The position numbers and the translations under genes were made by a program. Below, piece after piece: positions 33,812 through 41,424 of a stretch of 64,000 bases of DNA. The DNA is from Reyranella sp. (GTDB taxonomy: Bacteria > Pseudomonadota > Alphaproteobacteria > Reyranellales > Reyranellaceae): assembly GCF_030651995.1 (NCBI RefSeq), contig NZ_JAUSBN010000073.1, forward strand, positions 62,001-126,000. The letters run 5' to 3'. A model generated the notes under the pieces. It was not told where the DNA came from, made no database searches, and worked only from the letters and a program-made list of their open reading frames with translations. How positions within the stretch are numbered: the stretch's first letter is position 1; every line of letters begins with the position of its first letter.

Positions 33812-34003
33812 ATGGACCAGCGAATTGCCGACTCGGAACAAGAAGCGGCACTTGCTGAGGCCGAGATTGGCGAGGCGAGGAAGCCTTACCTTCGACCGCA
33901 ACTCGTGCGCCTCGGCACCTGGGCCGACATGACCCGGACGATCGGTAGTACCGGCGCGGCCGACGGCGGTCGATTTCGGGGGCGGACCAGAACGGCTCGT
34001 TAG
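33812..34003 (+). CDS. Lasso-type RiPP precursor peptide 3
   Basis: A 63-residue paralog with its own duplicated leader region. Leader 'KPYLRPQLVRLGTWADMTR' (24-42), Thr43-Ile44, then core 'GSTGAADGGRFRGRTRTAR' (45-63). Gly45 and the Asp at core position 7 are kept although the ring sequence changes (STGAA for YRGSA). The tail is strongly basic. N-terminal residues differ most ('EQEAALAEAEIGEARK'). ATG 33812 follows GGGGAAAAG. All three could also be substrates of another RiPP system with an RRE; the Y-P-L-LG motif makes lasso the first choice. Confidence 0.6.
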   Translation: MDQRIADSEQEAALAEAEIGEARKPYLRPQLVRLGTWADMTRTIGSTGAADGGRFRGRTRTAR

Positions 34004-34021
34004 CGAGCTGCGGATGCGCGC

Positions 34022-34315
34022 CTAGCGGTGCTCGGGCATCGCCTTGAGCTGGTCCTTGGTCCAGCCCGTCACGGCATGGACGTTGCCATCCTCGTCGCGC
34101 ATGAAGTCGAGGTCGCCCACCGGGACGCCCACCGGCTTGGCCCCGATGCCGAGGAAGCCGCCGACATCGATCACGATCTGTACCGCAGGGCCCGAGCCAT
34201 GGAGATGGGCCACCGAGCCGATCGTTTGATCGCCAGGACCATAGATCGTGGCGTCCTCGAGGATCTCCGCGGTGAGTTCGGCGGCGGTCAGGCGGACATG
34301 CTTGCTGTGGTCCAT
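34022..34315 (-). CDS. PRC-barrel domain protein
   Basis: A 97-residue protein of PRC-barrel type: 'TAAELTAEILEDATIYGPGD' then 'TIGSVAHLHGSGPAVQIVID' and 'GFLGIGAKPVGVPVGDLDFM'. PRC-barrel proteins are small beta domains found in RNA-processing and stress proteins. The last codons lie in the 3' flank of the third precursor unit and may have been altered by that duplication. Good start at 34315 (GGAGGAGC upstream on the minus strand). Confidence 0.85.
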   Translation of the reverse strand: MDHSKHVRLTAAELTAEILEDATIYGPGDQTIGSVAHLHGSGPAVQIVIDVGGFLGIGAKPVGVPVGDLDFMRDEDGNVHAVTGWTKDQLKAMPEHR

Positions 34316-34539
34316 GGTTCGCTCCTCCTCGTTGGGATGGTGAGAACCCGTTAACCCGGCGGAGGCGCCGACGTTGCAGGCCAGATGGACTGAGCATTGC
34401 CAACTTCTGATTCCGGGCGGCGCGGCCGGCTCGACCCGCGCGGCTAGTCTCGACCGCGTGTTTCACGCTGCGATGGCTACGGTCCGGAACTCGCCTTGTC
34501 GCCGGATCGCGGGGTCACTGTCCTGATGCCGCGGATGAC

Positions 34540-34845
34540 GATCCGGTGGGGATCATGCCGATCACGCTGCCGGTCTTCCTGCCCGCGGTGGAAGCGTACG
34601 GGTGGGATCCGATCTGGTTCGGCGTCATCTTCATCATCATGATGGAGATCGGCTACATGACGCCGCCCTTCGGCTTCAACCTGTTCTACCTGAAGGCCGT
34701 GGTGCCGCCGAGCGTGACGATGAGCGACATCTACTGGTCGGTCATCCCCTACGTGCTGGTGACCTTCGTCGGCGTGCTGATCCTCATCGCCTTCCCCGAC
34801 ATCGCGCTGTACTTTCCCAACCTGTTCTTCGGCGTGTCGAAGTAG
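34540..34845 (+). pseudogene. C-terminal fragment of a TRAP transporter large permease (DctM)
   Basis: About 100 residues equal to the last quarter of DctM-type permeases: 'DPVGIMPITLPVFLPAVEAY', 'WFGVIFIIMMEIGYMTPPFGFNLFYLK', ending 'ALYFPNLFFGVSK'. A complete protein would have about 430 residues; nothing of the earlier part lies upstream, where the sequence is noncoding and then the PRC-barrel gene. No DctP or DctQ gene is near. It is the scar of a deletion that probably joined the region before 34540 to the old dctM end. Confidence 0.8.
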
Positions 34846-34887
34846 CAGTCTGCGTACCCGCCCTTCGGGACCAGGGGAGGGAAGTCG

Positions 34888-36687
34888 ATGGGATTGAAGC
34901 GCAAGGTCAGCGTCTTCCTGTTCGCGGTCATGCTGGCCGTGAGCCTGGGCGCGACGGTCGTGGCCTCGTTGGCCATGTACCGGCTGGTCTCGGAGAAGCA
35001 GGATGCCGAGATCCACAGGCTGGAGAGCAGCCTGTCCGATCGTTTCGCCGTCTTCGAGACGCTGCTGCGCTCGCAGCACGTGGAAATCGTCGCGCACATG
35101 GAGAAGGTCCTGCCGCAGATCGCGGCGGAGCTCGACAGGACCGGCCGCGCCCCCGGGGACCTCACCGTGGCCGACCTCGATGCGCTCACCCGCAAGTATG
35201 GCGTGCAGCACATCTATTTCGTCGATCGCGCGCACAGGGTCTTTCAGACCAATCTCGCCAGCGACATGAACCTGACCTTCCCCGAGAGCAGCTTCACGCG
35301 CTTCCTCGATACGGTCTATAGCTCGAACAGAGTGATGAGCGACGGCATCGACCTGTCCAGCCTGACCGGCACGCTGCGCACCTACAGTTACTTCGGGCCC
35401 GAGGGGAAGGACTACATCATCGAGACCTCGACCGAGGTGCGCGCCAGCCTGGCGGAGGGAAACTTCGGCTGGATGGGCGCCTACTTCTTCCAGGACCTGT
35501 TCGCCGATGCGCTGCGCTCCAATCCCTACCTGAAGGAGGTCGACCTCTACCTGGTCACGCCCGCCGGCGCCTGGTCGCTGCTGCACATCGGCAAGAAGCT
35601 CGAGCCCGCGCTGGTCGAGCGCCTGATGAAGGTACGCCGCGAGGAAGTCCCCGCCGGCGACGGCCGCTATCTCACGGTCTACAGCGGCGAGGAGACCCGG
35701 GCGGGGACGCAGGCCGGTCACCCGGTCACCTCGAAGTTCGTCATCCGCAAGATCACCTACGACACGGGCCTGGCACGCGAGGCGGTCCTGCATGTGCTGC
35801 TGAGTTCGATCATCGTGCTGGCCGTCATGCTGCCGATCGTGTTCTGGATCGCCTCGCGCCTCCTGCAGAGGCAGCTTCTCGATCCCCTGTTCAGCCTGCG
35901 CGGCGAGGCGGGCGCCATTGCCGAGGGCGATCTAGATCAGGCCATCGCCAACACCAACCGCATCGACGAGATCGGCCAGCTCGCCAAGAGCTTCGCCTCC
36001 ATGCGCGATGCAGTGCGCCGGACGATCCTCGACCTCAAACATACGAATGTGTCGATCGAGCGCTTCGTGCCGCAGGCCTTCCTGTCGATCGTCGGCAAGC
36101 CGTCGGTCGCAGATGTCGAGTTGGGGGACAACAAGCGCCGGACCATGAGCATCCTGTTCTCCGACATTCGTGGTTTCACCACCCTGTCGGAACAGATGAG
36201 CCCGGACGAGACCTTCGCGTTCATCAACACCTATCTCGAGCGCATGGGTCCGGTGATCCGTGACCACCACGGTTTCATCGACAAGTATATCGGTGACGCC
36301 ATCATGGCGTTGTTCGCCAATGCCGACGATGCATTGCAGGCCGGGCTCGCGATGCTGGCCGCCCTCGAAGGCTTCAATGCCGAACGGCGGGCCACCGGCC
36401 TGCCGCCGATCGAGATCGGCATCGGCATCAATACCGGCTCGCTCATGCTGGGCACGATCGGCGAGAAGCATCGCATGGACGGGACCGTCATATCCGACGC
36501 CGTGAACCTGGCGGCGCGGATCGAGGGTCTCACCAAGGACTATGCCGCGCCGATGCTGATTTCCGAATTCACCTACCGGGAGCTCTCCAACCCCGAGGCC
36601 AGCGCCATCCGGCCGGTCGACGTCGTCGTCGTGAAGGGCAAGACCCGGCCTGTCGCCATCTACGCCGTGAGCCCGTCCCCGGCGTAA
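34888..36687 (+). CDS. Membrane-bound class III adenylate cyclase with sensor and HAMP domains
   Basis: A 599-residue cyclase. Order: TM helix 1 (about 8-30), periplasmic sensor (about 31-300), TM helix 2 ('VLHVLLSSIIVLAVMLPIVFWIA', about 302-325), HAMP ('LLDPLFSLRGEAGAIAEGDLD'), linker, and the catalytic domain from about 400. There the metal Asp are in 'ILFSDIRGFTTLSEQM' and 'FIDKYIGDAIMALF', and 'MDGTVISDAVNLAARIEGL' provides the transition-state Asn and Arg. The Lys in FIDKY indicates ATP specificity. It makes cAMP in response to an outside signal. SD AGGGGAGGG before 34888. Confidence 0.92.
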   Translation: MGLKRKVSVFLFAVMLAVSLGATVVASLAMYRLVSEKQDAEIHRLESSLSDRFAVFETLLRSQHVEIVAHMEKVLPQIAAELDRTGRAPGDLTVADLDALTRKYGVQHIYFVDRAHRVFQTNLASDMNLTFPESSFTRFLDTVYSSNRVMSDGIDLSSLTGTLRTYSYFGPEGKDYIIETSTEVRASLAEGNFGWMGAYFFQDLFADALRSNPYLKEVDLYLVTPAGAWSLLHIGKKLEPALVERLMKVRREEVPAGDGRYLTVYSGEETRAGTQAGHPVTSKFVIRKITYDTGLAREAVLHVLLSSIIVLAVMLPIVFWIASRLLQRQLLDPLFSLRGEAGAIAEGDLDQAIANTNRIDEIGQLAKSFASMRDAVRRTILDLKHTNVSIERFVPQAFLSIVGKPSVADVELGDNKRRTMSILFSDIRGFTTLSEQMSPDETFAFINTYLERMGPVIRDHHGFIDKYIGDAIMALFANADDALQAGLAMLAALEGFNAERRATGLPPIEIGIGINTGSLMLGTIGEKHRMDGTVISDAVNLAARIEGLTKDYAAPMLISEFTYRELSNPEASAIRPVDVVVVKGKTRPVAIYAVSPSPA

Positions 36688-36690
36688 GGT

Positions 36691-37074
36691 TCAGGCAAAG
36701 TCGTCCGGCGTGAGCTCGATCGTCCGGCCGTGGGGCGTGCGATCCGCGGCATGGTCCCAGGCTTGATAGTAGCGGTCGAGCGTCTCCGGCGAGGCGATGC
36801 CCTTCCGTGCCACCAGCCGTTCGAGCGTCGCGAGCCAGTGGCGGTAGTAGGTCGTGCCGTCGTCGGGGTCGCCCTGGGCGATGGCGGCCTTGATCTGGGC
36901 GCCGAGTTCGTCGGCCCATTCGTTCCACGAGAACACGCCGCGCTGCTGCAGCGTCAGCGCCATGGCGAAAGCCTGCGCCTGCCACGGCTCGGCGAAGATC
37001 GGCGCCTCGCCGGCGCAGGGGATGCCCGGTACCGTTTCCAGGGCCGCGCGAACCGCCTCGATCTCCGACGCCAC
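36691..37074 (-). CDS. Nitrile hydratase accessory (activator) protein
   Basis: A 127-residue protein of the P14K/NhaK-like activator family that loads cobalt into nitrile hydratase. Hallmarks are 'GEAPIFAEPWQAQAFAMALTLQ', 'GVFSWNEWADELGAQI', 'YYRHWLATLERLVARKG' and 'YYQAWDHAADRTPHG'. Its GTG start overlaps the TAG stop of the beta-subunit gene (TAGTG), so translation is coupled. It is similar in fold to the beta subunit's N-terminal part. Third gene of the operon. Confidence 0.93.
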   Translation of the reverse strand: MASEIEAVRAALETVPGIPCAGEAPIFAEPWQAQAFAMALTLQQRGVFSWNEWADELGAQIKAAIAQGDPDDGTTYYRHWLATLERLVARKGIASPETLDRYYQAWDHAADRTPHGRTIELTPDDFA

Positions 37075-37733
37075 TACGCAGGCTCCAGATAGGGCTCGAA
37101 CGCCTCGATGGAAACACTGGTCCCGTCCTCGGCGTCGGGGCCCCACAATTCCCGCCCGTCGAACACCACCGTGTACAGCCATTCGCCCTGCTCGATACCC
37201 TTGTCGACCATCGCGTCGGGAAAGGTGTGGCAGCCCTGGATGCGCTCGATCGTGCCGACATGGCCGCGGGCGAAGCGCGGCAGTCGCGTGTGGGAGCGGG
37301 GATGGATCTTCCGGGCCCGCACCTTCTGGCCGACCGTGAAAACGGCCGGCGCACGGGGCGGCCGGTCGTGGTTCGGGCGACTCACGGCAGCGCCGGCCTG
37401 GCTGCCCGACAGCGGCTTGCGCTTCAGCGGCCGGCCCGGTCCGCTCGAACGGCCGCTCGACAGCTCGGCCTCTGAGACGAGGCCGCGGTGCAGGCAGAGG
37501 CGTTCGAGACGCAGGAACCACTTTTTGTAATAGGAGGAGGAGAGATAGACGGCGGGCGGCAGGGTCTCGATCCAGTGGCGGCCGACGTCGATGTTCCATT
37601 CGCCGGCCGAGCCCATGACCCGGTTGAGCGCGAAGGAGCGTGCCTGCCATTCGGCATGAAAGGGCACCTCATGTGGATCGGGCGCGACCTTGCCGAAGCC
37701 GTCCATGCCGCCCATGTCGTGCACGCCGTTCAT
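37074..37733 (-). CDS. nthB: Nitrile hydratase beta subunit
   Basis: A 219-residue beta subunit: '[16 protein letters not shown]' at the start, '[18 protein letters not shown]', '[20 protein letters not shown]' and a C-terminal SH3-like barrel ('[20 protein letters not shown]', '[12 protein letters not shown]'). With the alpha subunit it hydrates nitriles to amides. Its ATG overlaps the alpha stop (ATGA). The middle has a Ser/Arg/Gly-rich loop (about 93-123) a little longer than usual. Confidence 0.95.
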   Translation of the reverse strand: MNGVHDMGGMDGFGKVAPDPHEVPFHAEWQARSFALNRVMGSAGEWNIDVGRHWIETLPPAVYLSSSYYKKWFLRLERLCLHRGLVSEAELSSGRSSGPGRPLKRKPLSGSQAGAAVSRPNHDRPPRAPAVFTVGQKVRARKIHPRSHTRLPRFARGHVGTIERIQGCHTFPDAMVDKGIEQGEWLYTVVFDGRELWGPDAEDGTSVSIEAFEPYLEPA

Positions 37734-38383
37734 GCCGTCGCCTCGTTCGCAGCCTTCGCAAAGCCGGTGCCGATCATCGAATCGCGGGTGACGAGCGCCG
37801 CGAGCTTCTCCTCGGACCAGCCTTCGGTCGCGGCGGGCCGCATCGGCAGCACGATGAACCTCGTCTCGGCCGTGGAGTCCCACACGCGCACCTTCGTCTC
37901 GTCAGGCAATGTCACGCCGAAATCGGCCAGCACCCTGCGCGGCTCCTTGACGGTGCGGGCGCGGTAGGGGGCGGACTTGTACCAGGCCGGCGGCAGGCCC
38001 AGCAGGTCCCACGGGTAGCAGGAGCACAGGGTGCAGACGATCATGTTGTGCGTGGAAGGCGTGTTCTCGACGGCAATCAGGTGGTCGCCGACCTTCTGCT
38101 CAAGCCCAAGCTTCGCGATCGCCTTGCTGGCGTCGGCGAGCAGCGCCTCGCGGAACCCGGAGTCGACCCAGGCCCGCGCCACCACCTGCGCGCCGATATG
38201 CGGGCCGATCTTCGTCTCGTAGGTCTCGATGATCGAGTCGAGCGCCGCCGGATCGACGTAGCCCTTCTCCGTCAGGATGGTTTCGAGCGCCCGCACCCGG
38301 AGCTGCATCTCCGACAGCTCGGACCCGTGCTCGTGGTCATGGTGATGATCATGGTCGTGGTCGTGGTCGTGATCGTTCGGCAT
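37730..38383 (-). CDS. nthA: Nitrile hydratase alpha subunit, cobalt type, His-rich N-terminus
   Basis: A 217-residue alpha subunit. The metal site is '[10 protein letters not shown]' (Cys117, Cys120, Cys122); Thr in CTLCSC marks the cobalt type (Ser in iron types). Also present: '[20 protein letters not shown]' and '[15 protein letters not shown]'. The first 20 residues carry nine His in '[15 protein letters not shown]', probably a metal-capture tail. It converts nitriles to amides in the cytoplasm. Order alpha-beta-activator is the usual Co-type order. No amidase is next to it. Confidence 0.95.
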   Translation of the reverse strand: MPNDHDHDHDHDHHHDHEHGSELSEMQLRVRALETILTEKGYVDPAALDSIIETYETKIGPHIGAQVVARAWVDSGFREALLADASKAIAKLGLEQKVGDHLIAVENTPSTHNMIVCTLCSCYPWDLLGLPPAWYKSAPYRARTVKEPRRVLADFGVTLPDETKVRVWDSTAETRFIVLPMRPAATEGWSEEKLAALVTRDSMIGTGFAKAANEATA

Positions 38384-38592
38384 TGCTTTCCCCGATCGCC
38401 TGCGCGTGGTCTGCAGACTAGTGCATTCCGCGTCAGCACAACAATGCCCGGTCCGACGGTGCGCGCGCTCCGCCTTCGCGCCGGCGTCGACCGATGCCTG
38501 ATCCTGGCATAGAACGGGGCCAGAAAATTCGCCGGCGGATCGTCCATGGTGGGACATGGCACGAAGTCGATGCCGGCTTGGGTGAGTGGAAT

Positions 38593-39417
38593 ATGACGGC
38601 AGGCAAGCCGGACAGGGAATATTTTCGGCGGGCACGGGCGAGCAGACGTCCGTCGCACGACCCGTCGCGGCAGGCGGGCGGGCCGCGCTGGATGATGGTG
38701 GCCGTCTCGCTGCTGGTGGTGCTGGCGCTTTCCGTCTACCTGCCCTCGCGGGTTCTGAGCCTGGGCGTGGATCACGTGACGACGACGGCCGAGCACCGGA
38801 ACGTCGATCTGCCGGACGGGTCGCTCGTCGAACTGGGCGCCGCCAGCGGCCTCGATGTGCAATTCAGCGATTCCGACCGGCTGGTGAAGCTCCGCTCGGG
38901 AGAAGCCTTCTTCAACGTGAAGTCCGGCGACGCGCGACCCTTCACGGTGAAGGCCGGTGGCGTGTCGGTCGTCGTCACCGGAACGGCCTTCAACGTCCGG
39001 CTCGCCGACGAGACGGTCACCGTCGCAGTCGAGAAGGGATCGGTCGAGGTCCGGATGCCACCGGTGGAAACCGCGCCGGGAGAGATGGAACCGGTGCTGA
39101 GGCAGGTGCAGGCCGGCGAGCAGCTCGTGGCCCGGGCCGACGGAACGATCGAACAGGGCCCTGTTCCCGCTGCCGAGGCGGGGGCGTGGCGACGTCACAG
39201 CCTGCACGTCGATGGGGCGACCGTCGGCGAGGCGATCGCCCATCTGCGCCGCTACCATGGCGGCTGGATCGTCGTGACCGACGGCACTCTCCTGCGCCAG
39301 CGCCTCTCCGGCTTCTACGACCTGCGCGATCCGGTGGCGTCGCTGCGCGCAGTGGTCGGGCCGTTCGGCGCCCAGGTGCGCCCGATCTCGGTGCTGATCA
39401 TCGTCTCGGCCCCCTGA
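38593..39417 (+). CDS. FecR-like protein without usual N-terminal domain or partners
   Basis: A 274-residue envelope protein. After a basic cytoplasmic tail there is one membrane helix ('[20 protein letters not shown]'), then the FecR domain ('[20 protein letters not shown]', '[20 protein letters not shown]', '[12 protein letters not shown]') and a C-terminal secretin-like/DUF4974 part. FecR proteins pass a TonB-receptor signal to an ECF sigma factor, but the N-terminal sigma-binding domain (DUF4880) is not visible, and no sigma factor or receptor lies nearby. Start uncertain: frame is open back to 38494. Confidence 0.75.
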   Translation: MTAGKPDREYFRRARASRRPSHDPSRQAGGPRWMMVAVSLLVVLALSVYLPSRVLSLGVDHVTTTAEHRNVDLPDGSLVELGAASGLDVQFSDSDRLVKLRSGEAFFNVKSGDARPFTVKAGGVSVVVTGTAFNVRLADETVTVAVEKGSVEVRMPPVETAPGEMEPVLRQVQAGEQLVARADGTIEQGPVPAAEAGAWRRHSLHVDGATVGEAIAHLRRYHGGWIVVTDGTLLRQRLSGFYDLRDPVASLRAVVGPFGAQVRPISVLIIVSAP

Positions 39418-39502
39418 TCGCCGGTTTCTCGTTCAGGACCGACACTAAAAAAATCCGGAGCCGGCAGCTTGAAGGATGCCGAGCCGCGCCTAGATCGTCT
39501 GC

Positions 39503-39559
39503 CGGTCGCCCTTCGGGGGACCGTTTCGCAAACCCATCGCTCAGGAGTGGAGGATGAAC
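39503..39559 (+). promoter_or_regulatory. Candidate RNA thermometer before hsp20
   Basis: The leader holds a hairpin CGGTC (39503-39507)/GACCG (39519-39523) with CCC/GGG inside, then TCGCTC (39537-39542) that can pair, with a G-G mismatch, to GGAGGA at the ribosome-binding site. ROSE elements of alphaproteobacterial small heat-shock genes use a U(U/C)GCU block against the SD in this way. Only a sketch: the 5' part of a full ROSE is not clear. Confidence 0.3.
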
Positions 39560-40006
39560 ATGCGTACCGCTTTCGATTTTTCGCCGTTCTATCGTGACAC
39601 GGTCGGCTTCGACCGGGTGTTCCACATGCTCGATTCCGTGGTCAGCCAGGGCTCGCAGGGCTACCCGCCATACAATATCGAGAAGGCCGGCGACGATACC
39701 TACCACATCGTCATGGCGGTGGCGGGCTTCTCCGAGGCCGAGCTCAGCATCACCCAGAAGGAGGAGGAGCTCCTCGTGACCGGAAAGTCCCAGCCCGGCG
39801 CCGATGAGAAGGAGTACCTCTATCGCGGCATCGCCGCGCGCGAGTTCGAGCGCCGCTTCCAGCTCGCCGACCACGTGAAGGTGGTCGGGGCGGGCCTGGC
39901 GAACGGCCTTCTGACGATCGAGCTGCGGCGCGAGATCCCGGAGGAGAAGAAGGCCCGCGCCATCCGCATCGAAGCGGGCTCCACGCCGCGCCTTTCGAAG
40001 CAGTAG
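39560..40006 (+). CDS. Small heat-shock protein (Hsp20/IbpA type)
   Basis: A 148-residue alpha-crystallin protein: N-terminal 'MRTAFDFSPFYRDTVGFDRVF' as in IbpA, then the crystallin core 'PPYNIEKAGDDTYHIVMAVAG', 'GIAAREFERRFQLADHVKV' and 'ANGLLTIELRREIPEEKKAR'. It holds unfolding proteins. ATG 39560 is preferred over 39554 because the GGAGG then has normal spacing and the family start is matched. Its leader may act as a thermosensor. Confidence 0.93.
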   Translation: MRTAFDFSPFYRDTVGFDRVFHMLDSVVSQGSQGYPPYNIEKAGDDTYHIVMAVAGFSEAELSITQKEEELLVTGKSQPGADEKEYLYRGIAAREFERRFQLADHVKVVGAGLANGLLTIELRREIPEEKKARAIRIEAGSTPRLSKQ

Positions 40007-40097
40007 GCACGGAGTCCGACAGGGGGAGAGGAGCGTTCGCCGCCCGCGCGGCGGGCGCTTCCCGTCCCTCCCATCCGTTACATTTAGGAGGTTCGTC

Positions 40098-40616
40098 ATG
40101 ATCGCAAGGTCGGCAGCCTACCGGCCTGAATGGCCTTCAGATCCGGATGCCCAGGCCGGCGCCGCTGAACTCTTCCCGCCTCATGGATATGCCGGAACGA
40201 TCGACCGGCCCCCGCGCGGCCGCATCCTGATCGTCGAGGACCAGCTCCCGCTGGCGCTCGAAATGCAGAGGCACCTGCGCGACGCCGGCTACCGCATCGT
40301 CGGTCCCGCCGGAAGCCAGAGCGAGGTCGAGCGACTCGTGAGAAGCGGCCGCCTCGATGCGGCCGTCATCGACGCCGACTCCCGCCGCAGTGCGCCCTTG
40401 GCCGTTGCCGACTGGCTGGCTGCGGAGCAGGTGCCATTCGCGGTGATCGCCGACGACGTGAGCACCCTGCCGCACGAGCTGGCGCTGCGCCCGCTGATCA
40501 CGAAGCCCTTGTCGCCGCGCGCCCTGGTGGAGACGGTCGACCAGATGGTCAACGGCAGCCCGGGGGCGATGGTGATTCCCTACACGCGGGGCCCGCGGCT
40601 GTTCCCGCAGCTCTAG
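40098..40616 (+). CDS. Stand-alone receiver-domain protein
   Basis: A 172-residue protein. A 40-residue extension precedes a CheY-like receiver: 'GRILIVEDQLPLALEMQRHL' (acidic pair ED), the phosphorylation Asp in 'DAAVIDADS', and the Lys in 'LRPLITKPLSPRALVE'. The usual Thr/Ser region is 'FAVIADD'. No output domain follows, so it acts by binding a partner. AGGAGG before the start. Neighbours are Hsp20 and a stress-type small gene, but no histidine kinase. Confidence 0.85.
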   Translation: MIARSAAYRPEWPSDPDAQAGAAELFPPHGYAGTIDRPPRGRILIVEDQLPLALEMQRHLRDAGYRIVGPAGSQSEVERLVRSGRLDAAVIDADSRRSAPLAVADWLAAEQVPFAVIADDVSTLPHELALRPLITKPLSPRALVETVDQMVNGSPGAMVIPYTRGPRLFPQL

Positions 40617-40632
40617 GCGGGCCTCAGGCGCC

Positions 40633-40977
40633 TCAGCAGAGTGGCAACTTCGTCGGACGCGGCTTGTGGGCGTGCGGGATCCCTTGGGGCATGCCCTCCG
40701 CGGCATGCTCGGCGCGCATGGCCTGACGGGCGGCCTTGCGTTGCGCCTTCTGTTCAGGGGTGAGTTGGGGACGGGACTTGGCCTTGGCCTGGCGACACGT
40801 GCGAGTGCCGGGCGCGTCGGCCGAGGCCTTCGCGCCGGCCTGCGGCGGAGCGGGGGGTGCGCTTTGTGTGCCGTCCGGTGTGGCGCCCGGGGACGCGGTC
40901 GGAACGCCGTCGTTCGCGGCAAAAGCGGCAGTGGACGAGGCCATCACCAGCAAGGCGCACAGCATGTGTCGCTTCAA
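40633..40977 (-). CDS. Small exported basic protein
   Basis: A 114-residue exported protein. The signal is best with a TTG start at 40977 (gives MKRHMLCALLVMASSTAAFA, GGGAGAGG nine bases upstream); an ATG at 40965 would lack the basic start. The mature part is Pro/Ala-rich, then very basic: 'PQLTPEQKAQRKAARQAMRAEH', ending 'HAHKPRPTKLPLC'. Such Lys/Arg/Ala-rich periplasmic proteins are common in this group and have no known function. Confidence 0.55.
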   Translation of the reverse strand: MKRHMLCALLVMASSTAAFAANDGVPTASPGATPDGTQSAPPAPPQAGAKASADAPGTRTCRQAKAKSRPQLTPEQKAQRKAARQAMRAEHAAEGMPQGIPHAHKPRPTKLPLC

Positions 40978-41106
40978 GGACAAGAGCCTCTCCCGCAAAT
41001 ATCGAATGTTGTGCGCTATGGCGGGCGATTGCGTCGTTTCGGTGAGGGACCGTAGGTTTGTGTAGGGCAATCGTCCATGCTTGGTTCGGTGGACGACGCG
41101 AGTCCG

Positions 41107-41131
41107 GCAACTTCCCTTTGCCGGCGCCGTT
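41107..41131 (+). promoter_or_regulatory. Stress-type promoter motif GCAAC-N16-CGTT
   Basis: GCAAC 41107-41111, 16-base spacer, CGTT 41128-41131, ending 27 bases before the ATG at 41159. The -10 part equals the EcfG consensus (GGAAC-N16/17-CGTT) and the -35 part differs by one base. Confidence 0.55.
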
Positions 41132-41158
41132 GAGACCCTCGCATCGGAGGAAACGATC

Positions 41159-41407
41159 ATGAGCAGCCTGGAGGATGCCATCAAGGTGTCGGCCGCCCTG
41201 CGGGGCCAGAAGAAGTACATTGAGGCCATCGACCTGATCCAGCGGGCCTTGGCGGCTGCGCCGGCGGAGGACTTCGCGCGCCTCGACGCCAACCGCGAGG
41301 GCCTGCGTGCCGCCGAGGAAGCCGGCCTTCCCGCCGTGGCCAAGCGCTTCGCCGACGCGATTTCCATCAGGGACGTGGAAGGCGACGAGGAGGAGGAACG
41401 CTTCTAG
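41159..41407 (+). CDS. Small TPR-like protein
   Basis: An 82-residue protein with one TPR-like helical pair ('AIKVSAALRGQKKYIEAIDLIQRAL') and an acidic end (DEEEERF). GGAGG precedes the ATG at 41159. The helix-turn-helix repeat resembles the proteins at 26766 and 49911 in style. A GCAAC-N16-CGTT motif directly upstream suggests stress induction. Function unknown. Confidence 0.65.
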   Translation: MSSLEDAIKVSAALRGQKKYIEAIDLIQRALAAAPAEDFARLDANREGLRAAEEAGLPAVAKRFADAISIRDVEGDEEEERF

Positions 41408-41424
41408 GGCGCTGCGCGCCGGTC

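Larger units (their letters stand above)
33088..34020. repeat. Tandem duplication carrying three precursor genes
   Basis: Three coding units and their flanks repeat. The leader before gene 1 (33158-33216) and gene 3 (33753-33811) share CTTGTAGC(G/A)CTT, AAGACAC(C/T)GTA and GCTGACGGGGAA. The 3' flank after each stop shares a GCGGGTGCGCCTGGCGGTG-like stretch (33415, 33644, 34008), the last running into the end of the PRC-barrel gene. Gene 2 lacks the long leader and follows gene 1 by 37 bases. This points to repeated duplication of a unit of about 230 bases. Confidence 0.75.

Noticed and set aside
40040-40066. GC-rich stem after hsp20 as a terminator
   Set aside because: Two mismatches in the stem and no T-tract.
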